A program made the position numbers and the translations under genes. 7,506 nucleotides of DNA from an uncultured Fimbriimonadales bacterium (lineage in GTDB: Bacteria > Armatimonadota > Fimbriimonadia > Fimbriimonadales > GBS-DC): contig CALGZO010000177.1 of assembly GCA_937934465.1 (NCBI GenBank), positions 1 through 7,506 of the forward strand, in the 5' to 3' direction. Positions within the stretch are counted from its first letter, which is position 1. The number at the start of each line of letters is the position of its first letter. The notes under the pieces were generated by a model. It ran no database searches, had not been told where the DNA came from, and was given only the letters and a program-made list of their open reading frames with translations. This document shows, piece after piece, positions 1 to 5,406 of the stretch.

Positions 1-110
1 GAAGCGGTTCTGACGCGCTTGGCAACAAATACGGTGCAGGCAGTCCCAGCGGCTCCTACCGCAAAGCTGACGAGATCACCTCCAGCGAATGCAGTTCCAG
101 TAGATACCAT
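1..110 (-). CDS. Possible N-terminus of a small hydrophobic protein (partial, runs off the window)
   Basis: The minus strand is open from an ATG at 110-108 to the window edge. The 36 readable residues begin MVSTGTAFAGGDLVSFAVGA and continue with a hydrophobic stretch that ends in VAKRVR. This could be a membrane segment followed by a basic stop-transfer patch. I do not recognise the protein. AGGA abuts the ATG and is too close to act as a normal Shine-Dalgarno; a TAACCT hexamer lies 8 nt upstream, similar to the other leaderless-type starts in this window. If the transposon remnant at 142-562 is removed, this ATG falls only 28 nt after the fabF stop codon, which fits a former member of the same directon. 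Base composition looks less GC-rich than the fab genes. The opposite strand is also open here, so the call is tentative. Confidence 0.33.
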   Translation of the reverse strand, partial: MVSTGTAFAGGDLVSFAVGAAGTACTVFVAKRVRTA

Positions 111-141
111 TCCTACAGAGGTTAGCGGTTTCGGCGTATTA

Positions 142-152
142 AGTTCCTCAAA
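142..152 (+). repeat. Left terminal inverted repeat of the IS630-type remnant
   Basis: AGTTCCTCAAA, preceded by TA at 140-141. It matches the reverse complement of 552-562 at 10 of 11 positions. Confidence 0.75.
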
Positions 153-158
153 TATTAG

Positions 159-561
159 AAGCTGTTTGAGACCATACGCCAGTTCCTGCGACGCGCGGGC
201 TTTGTATGGCGACGCACACGCATTTGTAGCCTGCCAAGCGTCCTGTAAATGGCAGGTGGTGGCGTGGCTGGAGCGTTTGGCGGCGCGGGCGCGTCCTGTG
301 GTGGTGGTGTGGCATCAAGCGTCGTATCACACGGCGCGTGTGGTGGAGGCGCGTTTCGGGGCGTGGGCGTCGCGTGGGGTGTTTGTGTATGTGTTGCCTG
401 CGTACAGTCCGCAGTTGAACTTGGTGGAGCGTTGTTGGTTAGAGTTGAAGGCGCGTTTGTTGCCGCGTCGTTGGTATGCGGATGTGTGTGCGTTGCGTGC
501 GGGTGTGGAGGCAGGGTCGGATGCGTTGGCGGCTCAGGTGGAACAGGGACTTTTGAGGGAC
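159..561 (+). pseudogene. IS630-family transposase remnant, frameshifted and internally deleted
   Basis: Two pieces in different frames resemble an IS630 (DDE superfamily) transposase. Positions 159-245 (frame 3) read ETIRQFLRRAGFVWRRTR, matching the end of the N-terminal helix-turn-helix region; a stop lies just before it and another follows at 246-248. Positions about 250-561 (frame 1) read WQVVAWLERLAARARPVVVV, then HQASYH, the LPAYSPQLNLVERCW motif and ELKARLLPRRWY, which is the C-terminal half of the catalytic domain. The conserved Glu is present in VERCW. At the usual second-Asp position (DNxxxH in the family) this copy has HQASYH, so Asp-Asn is replaced by His-Gln. The start codon, the first part of the HTH and the region with the first catalytic Asp are missing. 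Frame 1 has no stop inside the element and runs on antisense through fabF. It is certainly non-functional. Confidence 0.8.
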
Positions 562-562
562 T
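552..562 (-). repeat. Right terminal inverted repeat of the IS630-type remnant
   Basis: Read from outside inward this is AGTCCCTCAAA, a one-mismatch partner of the left repeat at 142-152. It is flanked by TA at 563-564. Its outermost base is the third base of the fabF stop codon. Confidence 0.75.
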
Positions 563-1803
563 TATACACTCATAGCGCCAAACACCAGCACGCTGTTGTG
601 TCCGCCGAAGCCGAAGGAGTTGCTCATCACATAGCGCAGGTTCGCAGGGCGTGGGGCGTTGGGTACATAGTCCAAGTCGCATTCAGGGTCGGGGTGTTCG
701 TAGTTGATGGTGGGTGGGATTGTTTGGTGTTGCAAGGCGAGGATGCACGCCGCCGCCTCCACTGCGCCCGCCGCGCCCAGCAAGTGCCCCGTCACCGATT
801 TGGTGGAGCTGACAGGCAGCTGGTAGGCGTATTCGCCGAAGAGCCGCTTGATGGCGAGCGTCTCTTTGGCGTCGTTGTAGCGGGTGGAGGTGCCGTGCGC
901 GTTGATGTAGTGGATGTCGGTCGGCTGAAGTTGGGCGTCGTGGAGCGCTTTGCGCATCGCGCGCATCGCGCCGTCGCCTTCGGGGTCGGGCTGTGTGATG
1001 TGGTAGGCGTCGGCGGTCATGCCGTAGCCGAGCAGTTCGGCGTAGATGTGCGCCCCACGCGCCTGCGCGTGTTCGAGCGATTCCAGCACCAGCACGCCTG
1101 CGCCCTCGCCCATCACGAACCCGTCGCGCTGGGCGTCGAAGGGGCGACTGGCGTGTTCGGGGTCGTCGTTGCGCGTTGACATCGCGCGCGCCGCGCAGAA
1201 CCCTGCAATCCCTATCGGTTCAATTGCCGCCTCCGCGCCGCCTGCGAGCATCACTTCCGCGTCGCCGTACTGAATCAGGCGCATCGCCAGCCCAATAGCG
1301 TCCGCGCCGGTGGAACACGCCGTCACCGCGCACAGGTTCGGGCCCTTGACGCCGAAATGGATGGAGACCATCCCCGACGCCATGTCGCTAATCATCATCG
1401 CGGGCAGAAATGGGCTGACACGGTCGGGTCCGTGCCGCTCTAACGCGCGCACCTGCGTATCCATATAGTCGATTCCGCCGATGCCAGAGCCAATCAGCAC
1501 GCCCACCTGCTCGCGGTTGGCGTCGGTGATTTGGAGCTGCGCATCTTGCAAGGCGAGGGTGGTCGCCGCAATCGCGAACTGAATGAACCGCGAGGCGCGT
1601 CGGGCGTCCTTACGCTCCATAAACTGCGCCGGGTCGAACTCCTTCACCTCGGCGGCGATGCGCGTGGCGAACCCTGAAGCGTCGAAGCGCGTGATGGGTC
1701 CGACCACTCGACGCGGCGCGGTCAGCCCTTCCCAGAACGCCTCCGTGCCCAGCCCCAGCGGGGTAATCAGTCCAAGCCCAGTGACGACGACGCGACGGCG
1801 CAT
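562..1803 (-). CDS. fabF: Beta-ketoacyl-ACP synthase II (FabF)
   Basis: FabF is a cytosolic condensing enzyme that elongates acyl chains with malonyl-ACP in type II fatty acid synthesis. The product is 413 aa, the length of E. coli FabF. Numbered from the ATG at 1803, the catalytic residues fall at E. coli positions: Cys163 in VTACSTG, His303 in NAHGTST, Lys335 in SSTKSVTGH and His340. The C-terminal glycine-rich MSNSFGFGGHN loop is also present. This agreement favours the ATG over a GTG one codon upstream (1806). The ATG overlaps the acpP stop as TGATG, so the two are probably translationally coupled, with GGAAG just upstream as ribosome binding site. The stop TAA (564-562) straddles the junction with the IS630 remnant: T and A come from the target duplication and the last A from the element. 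I see no terminator after it. The identification is firm; a KAS I (FabB) role is less likely. Confidence 0.97.
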   Translation of the reverse strand: MRRRVVVTGLGLITPLGLGTEAFWEGLTAPRRVVGPITRFDASGFATRIAAEVKEFDPAQFMERKDARRASRFIQFAIAATTLALQDAQLQITDANREQVGVLIGSGIGGIDYMDTQVRALERHGPDRVSPFLPAMMISDMASGMVSIHFGVKGPNLCAVTACSTGADAIGLAMRLIQYGDAEVMLAGGAEAAIEPIGIAGFCAARAMSTRNDDPEHASRPFDAQRDGFVMGEGAGVLVLESLEHAQARGAHIYAELLGYGMTADAYHITQPDPEGDGAMRAMRKALHDAQLQPTDIHYINAHGTSTRYNDAKETLAIKRLFGEYAYQLPVSSTKSVTGHLLGAAGAVEAAACILALQHQTIPPTINYEHPDPECDLDYVPNAPRPANLRYVMSNSFGFGGHNSVLVFGAMSV

Positions 1804-2051
1804 CACTCTTCCATCTGCAGCTTCTCCGTGAGCAACCGCACGGCGTCCGCCACTGTGCGCACCTGCTCCGATTCCTCTTCGGAGATGGAGACATCGAACT
1901 CCTGCTCGAATGCCATCACCAGCTCCACCAAGTCCAGCGAGTCGGCGTTGAAGTCGTCGATAAAGCTCGCCTCAGGGGTCACGGCGTTCTCGTCCACGCC
2001 GAGCTGCTCCACAATCACTTTCTGCACACGCTCATAGATCTCTGGGTTCAT
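1803..2051 (-). CDS. acpP: Acyl carrier protein (ACP)
   Basis: This is a small acidic carrier of growing acyl chains, attached through 4'-phosphopantetheine. At 82 aa it has the usual ACP length and four-helix pattern. Ser38 in the ADSLD motif is the phosphopantetheine attachment site. The residues just before it read DDFNADSLD, where most bacterial ACPs have DDLGADSLD, so the Leu-Gly pair is replaced by Phe-Asn. Recognition helix II (LVELVMAFEQEFDVSISEEE) is typical. It has the strongest ribosome binding site in the window, GAGGAGGT seven bases before the ATG, fitting the high ACP expression cells need. It lies 21 bp after fabG, and its stop overlaps the fabF start. Confidence 0.97.
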   Translation of the reverse strand: MNPEIYERVQKVIVEQLGVDENAVTPEASFIDDFNADSLDLVELVMAFEQEFDVSISEEESEQVRTVADAVRLLTEKLQMEE

Positions 2052-2052
2052 T

Positions 2053-2070
2053 CGGTTTACCTCCTCTGAT
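2053..2070 (-). promoter_or_regulatory. Strong Shine-Dalgarno of acpP
   Basis: The 21-bp fabG-acpP gap reads GAGGAGGT (minus strand) followed by a 7-nt spacer to the acpP ATG. It is a near-perfect anti-16S complement and fixes the acpP start. No promoter or hairpin is visible in the gap. Confidence 0.85.
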
Positions 2071-2072
2071 GG

Positions 2073-2825
2073 TTAGATGCCGGCGGTCAGACCGCCGTCG
2101 ATAACGAACACTTGCCCCGTGATATACGAGGCAAACTCGCTACATAGAAAGAGTACCCCATACGCAATCTCGTCGGGGCTGCCGAACCGCCCCAGCGGGA
2201 TGCGCTGCAGGGCATGTTCGCGCACTTGTTCGGACAACGCCTGCGTCATGTCGGTTTCGATGAGTCCGGGCGCGACGGCGTTGCAGGTGATGTTGCGGCT
2301 GCCCATCTCCAGCGCGACGGTTTTGGTGAACGCCAGCAGCGCAGCTTTAGACGCGGCGTAGTTCGCCTGACCAGCGTTGCCCGTCAGCCCGACCACCGAG
2401 CTGATGTTGATGATTCTACCCCAGCGCTGGCGCATCATGGGCTTGAGCGCAGCGCGGCTGCACAGGAACGCGCCTCTCAGATTGGTCTGCAATACGGCGT
2501 CCCAGTCCTCGTCTTTCATGCGCAGCAGGAGCGTGTCGCGTGTGACGCCCGCGTTGTTCACCACGATATCGAGCCGCCCCCAGTGTTTGAGGATTTGGTC
2601 GATTAGGCTTTCGACGGTCGCTGTATCTGCGACATCGCCGCCGAAGGCGATTGCCTGCCCCCCTGCCCTTTCGATGGCGTGGGCGGTCTCTTGGGCGTTG
2701 CTCTCGGTGCGGCTGAGCGCAGCGACCTTCGCGCCCGCTTGCGCCAACGCCAGCGCGACCGCCTTCCCGATGCCCCTGCCAGCGCCTGTGACTAACGCCA
2801 CACGCTCGTCTAAACGAATCGTCAT
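2073..2825 (-). CDS. fabG: 3-oxoacyl-ACP reductase (FabG)
   Basis: FabG is an NADPH-dependent short-chain dehydrogenase that reduces 3-ketoacyl-ACP to 3-hydroxyacyl-ACP in the cytosol. The 250 aa are the classical SDR length. Visible motifs are the cofactor loop TGAGRGIG (13-20), VNNAG (89-93), Asn115 in LQTNLRGAF, the catalytic Ser143 in ISSVVG, and Tyr156 and Lys160 in NYAASK. VAPGLIETDM (184-193) and the C-terminal SYITGQVFVIDGG are typical of FabG rather than of SDRs in general. The ATG (2825) overlaps the fabD stop as ATGA, and GAGG lies six bases upstream inside the fabD end. Position between fabD and acpP supports the fatty-acid role over other SDR functions. Confidence 0.96.
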   Translation of the reverse strand: MTIRLDERVALVTGAGRGIGKAVALALAQAGAKVAALSRTESNAQETAHAIERAGGQAIAFGGDVADTATVESLIDQILKHWGRLDIVVNNAGVTRDTLLLRMKDEDWDAVLQTNLRGAFLCSRAALKPMMRQRWGRIINISSVVGLTGNAGQANYAASKAALLAFTKTVALEMGSRNITCNAVAPGLIETDMTQALSEQVREHALQRIPLGRFGSPDEIAYGVLFLCSEFASYITGQVFVIDGGLTAGI

Positions 2826-3772
2826 GCTGCGCCTCGCAAAAACGCGACGGTCTCGTCTAAGGTCTTAGAGTCTACCACACGGAGCGTGCGCGCGTCGGGC
2901 AGGATGCGCTTGATTAGCCCCGACAGCACCTCGCCGACGCCGAGTTCGATGAAGGTATCCACGCCGAGCGCGCCCAACGCCTCCACGCTTTGTTGCCAGC
3001 GCACGGGTCGGGCAATCTGTTGCGCCATCACGAGACGGATTTCTTCGGGGTCGTCCAGCACGCGCACTTCGATGGTGGAGAAGAACGGGTAGGTCGGCTT
3101 TTGGAAGTTCGCTTCGCGGTAGGCTTCGGTCATCAGGTCGGCGGCGGGCTGCATGATGGGCGAGTGGAACGCGCCAGCGACGGCGAGCGGGATAATGCGC
3201 CGCGCGCCTGCCTCTTGTAAGCGTTGCGCCGCGATTTGGAGCGCGTTCACCGCGCCTGAGATGACAATCTGGTTCGGCGCGTTGTAGTTGGTGGGGGTCA
3301 CCACCTCGCCTGTCTCGCGCTGCACCTGCGCGCAGACCGCCTCCACCTGCTCGCCCGTTAGCCCAATCACGGCGACCATCGAGCCAGGGATTTTGTACGC
3401 CAGCACATGCATCGCTTTCGCGCGCTGCTCCACCCAGCGCAGCGATTCTTCAAGGCTCCAGACCCCAGCGACGGTGAGCGCAGGGTACTCGCCGACGCTG
3501 TGCCCTGCCACATAGTCGGGCGTGAATTCGGGAACCGCTTCGTGCAGCGCCGCCCATGCTGCGTAGCAGGTCACCAGCAGCGCGGGCTGCGCGTTCTCCG
3601 TGCGCTTGAGCGTCTCCTCATCGGTCTCGAAGCACAACTGCATAAAGGAACGCCCTGCGCGCTCGGAGGCGAATTCGAACACTTGTCGTGCGGCGGGACT
3701 GCGCTCGTAGAGTTCGCGTCCCATCCCTGGACGCTGCGCGCCCTGCCCTGGAAAGACCAACGCGACCGCCAT
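2822..3772 (-). CDS. fabD: Malonyl-CoA:ACP transacylase (FabD)
   Basis: FabD moves malonyl from CoA to ACP, supplying extender units to FabF. The 316-aa product starts MAVALVFPGQGAQRPGMG, the canonical FabD N-terminus. Gln10 lies in the GQGAQ oxyanion motif, the nucleophile Ser92 in GHSVGEY, Arg117 in QRAKAM and the catalytic His203 in AGAFHS. The C-terminal half has the ferredoxin-like insert with TNYNAPNQIVISG. The frame stays open for 102 codons upstream, but that stretch is antisense-like, proline- and arginine-rich, and overlaps the phosphoesterase gene, so I start at the ATG at 3772. There is no Shine-Dalgarno; instead a TATACT hexamer and a 13-bp inverted repeat cover the start. It is the first fatty-acid gene of the block, 35 bp after the phosphoesterase stop, and overlaps fabG by ATGA. 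Confidence 0.96.
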   Translation of the reverse strand: MAVALVFPGQGAQRPGMGRELYERSPAARQVFEFASERAGRSFMQLCFETDEETLKRTENAQPALLVTCYAAWAALHEAVPEFTPDYVAGHSVGEYPALTVAGVWSLEESLRWVEQRAKAMHVLAYKIPGSMVAVIGLTGEQVEAVCAQVQRETGEVVTPTNYNAPNQIVISGAVNALQIAAQRLQEAGARRIIPLAVAGAFHSPIMQPAADLMTEAYREANFQKPTYPFFSTIEVRVLDDPEEIRLVMAQQIARPVRWQQSVEALGALGVDTFIELGVGEVLSGLIKRILPDARTLRVVDSKTLDETVAFLRGAA

Positions 3773-3800
3773 AGCGGGTGAGAGTATACCCGCTATGGCG
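3767..3800. promoter_or_regulatory. Perfect 13-bp inverted repeat over the fabD start codon (putative operator or hairpin)
   Basis: CGCCATAGCGGGT at 3767-3779 and ACCCGCTATGGCG at 3788-3800 are perfect reverse complements around an 8-nt centre. The fabD ATG (3772-3770) sits within one arm. No T-run follows the stem on the minus strand, so an intrinsic terminator is unlikely. It could be a DNA operator overlapping a promoter, or, on read-through mRNA from the phosphoesterase gene, a hairpin hiding the fabD start. The repeat itself is certain; its role is inferred. Confidence 0.7.
3783..3788 (-). promoter_or_regulatory. Putative -10 element of a (near-)leaderless fabD promoter
   Basis: TATACT on the minus strand matches TATAAT at five of six positions and ends 10 nt before the fabD ATG, so transcription would begin about 0-4 nt upstream of the start codon. 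That agrees with the absent Shine-Dalgarno. I see no convincing -35 box. The hexamer lies mainly in the centre of the 13-bp inverted repeat. Confidence 0.45.
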
Positions 3801-3807
3801 TGGTAAT

Positions 3808-5370
3808 TTAGCGCACGCGGATAACGCGCGTATCGCGGAACTCGTCGCCGAACAGGTTTCGCACGCGCACTTCGATACGGTGCATCCCGCGCGGTAGGTC
3901 GGCAGGCAGGTTCGCGCGCCACAGGTGGATGGCAGGGTTCAGTCCCGGCAGCCGTCTGCCCGGCAGGTTGAACTCCTGCTCTTGCTGTTTGAGCGCGGCG
4001 TAGGCGGGGTCGGGCGTGTCGGTCACCTGTTGCATGCGCATCCAGTTGCCGTCGCCCACGCGCATCTCCACTGTGCAAAGCTCCGAGCCGAAGAAGAAGT
4101 TCACCAGTACGGGCGTCTCGCCCAGTTTGGCGCGTTCCACCTCATCGAGCGCGTAGATATGCATTTGGTAGTCGGCGGGGCGACGCGCCGCCTGATAGCG
4201 CACATGGTAGCGGTTGCGGTCCACTGTCATCCACAGATAGCCGTTCGGCGTGCCGTCGCGCAGGGTGGTGTGCGGGATGCCAATCGGGTCGGGCGCGCCC
4301 GTCCACCAGCTGCCGCATACCGTCACCGTGTTGATGTGATGATGGGGCGTGCGCCCTTTCCAGCCCGTATCCGCGCCGAAGAAGCGATGCAGCTGGATAT
4401 GCGTGTGCGCGGAGTAGGAAACTGTGTTGGGGAACGGCGCGAGCAGGTCGAACAGTCGCCGACGCTCGGCATCGGGCAGCTCCCACATGGGAATGTGCAT
4501 CAGTATCACAATCAGGTCGTTGCGGTTCGCATAGCGCAAATAGTTGCGGATGAACTCCAGTTGTCGCTCGCCCAGCCCTGCCACATAGCGTCCGCGCTGC
4601 TCGCCCTGCGCCCCGAACCACACTACATCGTCCAGCACCAGATAGTGCGCCCGTCCCCACTGGAACGCATAGTAGTTCGGTCCAAAGTAGCGATGCCAGG
4701 TCTCGTCGCTGTTGGCGTCGTCAGGCGAGTCGAAGTTGATATCGTGATTGCCCAGCACATAGTAGATGGGGACGCCGATTTGCCCCATCATCGCGGTTAT
4801 CGCGGGGAAGAGGCTCAGGTTGTCAAACAGCACATCGCCCAGCACGACGCCGAAGGCAGCTTCGCGTGTGCCAATCAGTTCGCGCACCACATCGCGCCCG
4901 ATGTAGAAAATCTCTTGCATATCGCGCGGCTGCGTATCGCCGAAAATCAGCGCGCGATACCGATCCGACTCGCGCTGCGGGTAGAGCGGGAAATCGACCG
5001 ATGCGGGCAGCGCACCCGTCGGCGGTACGCCCCCATACTGCACGCGAATCGAGCCGTTCGGCTTGTGAATGTAGTAGAAACGCGGCGTATTATCTTCCGA
5101 GACGGGCGTCATCCAGCCGCGCGGCTTAACCACAAACAGAATCGTGTCGTCGTCCACAGGCAGCCGATACCGTCCCTGTGCGTCGGTCTTGACCACCTCG
5201 CGCTGATTGGAGACCAACACATTCGGGACGCCTGGCTCGCCCGCGTCGCGGACGCCGTTACGATTGCGGTCGTGGAACACTACGCCTGTAGCGAACTGCT
5301 GCGCGAACGCGCCTGTGAAGGTGAGCAACAACAGCCCTACAAACCCAAAACGCCAAAGTATCGAACGCAT
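3808..5370 (-). CDS. Secreted calcineurin-like metallophosphoesterase with N-terminal SdrD/carboxypeptidase-regulatory-like domain
   Basis: This is a predicted exported two-metal phosphoesterase of 520 aa; its substrate is unknown. Numbered from the ATG at 5370, a signal peptide spans about 1-23 (basic start, LLLLTFTGAFA, cleavage near AFA-QQ). Residues about 25-85 form a beta-sandwich domain with DRNRNGVRDAGEPGVPNV and TDAQGRYRLP, as in SdrD B-like or MetallophosN domains. The catalytic core follows: GDTQ (Asp145), GD (Asp179), GNHD (Asn208-Asp210), MHIP (His292) and AHTH (His322, His324). The first motif has Gln where DxH is usual. The HHHINTVTVCGSWWTG segment and the rest resemble a MetallophosC-type C-terminal domain. 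The frame also allows a GTG five codons upstream (5385), but the ATG gives the better signal peptide. No Shine-Dalgarno is seen; TATCAT lies 6 nt upstream. It follows the ribokinase gene by 36 bp and has no obvious link to fatty acid synthesis. Confidence 0.88.
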   Translation of the reverse strand: MRSILWRFGFVGLLLLTFTGAFAQQFATGVVFHDRNRNGVRDAGEPGVPNVLVSNQREVVKTDAQGRYRLPVDDDTILFVVKPRGWMTPVSEDNTPRFYYIHKPNGSIRVQYGGVPPTGALPASVDFPLYPQRESDRYRALIFGDTQPRDMQEIFYIGRDVVRELIGTREAAFGVVLGDVLFDNLSLFPAITAMMGQIGVPIYYVLGNHDINFDSPDDANSDETWHRYFGPNYYAFQWGRAHYLVLDDVVWFGAQGEQRGRYVAGLGERQLEFIRNYLRYANRNDLIVILMHIPMWELPDAERRRLFDLLAPFPNTVSYSAHTHIQLHRFFGADTGWKGRTPHHHINTVTVCGSWWTGAPDPIGIPHTTLRDGTPNGYLWMTVDRNRYHVRYQAARRPADYQMHIYALDEVERAKLGETPVLVNFFFGSELCTVEMRVGDGNWMRMQQVTDTPDPAYAALKQQEQEFNLPGRRLPGLNPAIHLWRANLPADLPRGMHRIEVRVRNLFGDEFRDTRVIRVR

Positions 5371-5376
5371 GGCGGC

Positions 5377-5382
5377 ATGATA
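5377..5382 (-). promoter_or_regulatory. Putative -10 element of a leaderless phosphoesterase promoter
   Basis: TATCAT (minus strand) ends 6 nt before the ATG at 5370, the spacing at which RNA polymerase would begin at the start codon. The 36-bp gap after the ribokinase stop shows neither a Shine-Dalgarno nor a terminator hairpin. It may be only an internal promoter. Confidence 0.33.
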
Positions 5383-5406
5383 CACCGTCGCTGTGTGAAG
5401 AACGGG

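Larger units (their letters stand above)
142..562 (+). mobile_element. Decayed IS630-type insertion sequence, internally deleted (421 bp), with both ends preserved
   Basis: The element is bounded by near-perfect terminal inverted repeats: AGTTCCTCAAA at 142-152, and the reverse complement AGTCCCTCAAA at 552-562, a 10 of 11 match. Each end is flanked by TA (140-141 and 563-564), the target duplication expected of the IS630/Tc1-mariner superfamily. Inside it are two fragments of an IS630 transposase in different frames. At 421 bp it is well under half the usual length (about 1 kb or more) of an autonomous member, so it cannot encode its own transposase. The right end also has a direct repeat AGGGACTT at 545-552 and 556-563. 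The transposase remnant reads on the plus strand, opposite to the surrounding genes. The exact ends could shift by a base or two because the flanks are TA-rich. Confidence 0.82.

Noticed and set aside
540..565. Short direct repeats AGGGACTT as a CRISPR-like or regulatory array
   Set aside because: There are only two copies, and they are part of the subterminal repeat structure of the IS end.
249..575. 108-codon plus-strand open frame, Gly/Val/Ala/Cys-rich
   Set aside because: It is an off-frame reading of the transposase remnant with low-complexity composition; homology is in frame 1 for this stretch.
155..682. 175-codon minus-strand open frame, Pro/Thr/His-rich
   Set aside because: It is antisense to the transposase remnant and overlaps the end of fabF; the composition is typical of a shadow frame.
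19..1179. 386-codon plus-strand open frame as one protein
   Set aside because: Only the part up to about 561 resembles a transposase. The rest is antisense to fabF, whose catalytic motifs are intact. The frame runs on because the IS remnant has lost its stop.
3767..3800. Intrinsic terminator of the phosphoesterase gene
   Set aside because: The stem is strong but the minus strand continues GTCGCG with no U-tract, and the stem includes the fabD start codon.
3773..4078. 102-codon N-terminal extension of FabD
   Set aside because: It overlaps the phosphoesterase coding region, is low-complexity Arg/Pro/Ala sequence, and precedes the canonical FabD N-terminus at the ATG at 3772.
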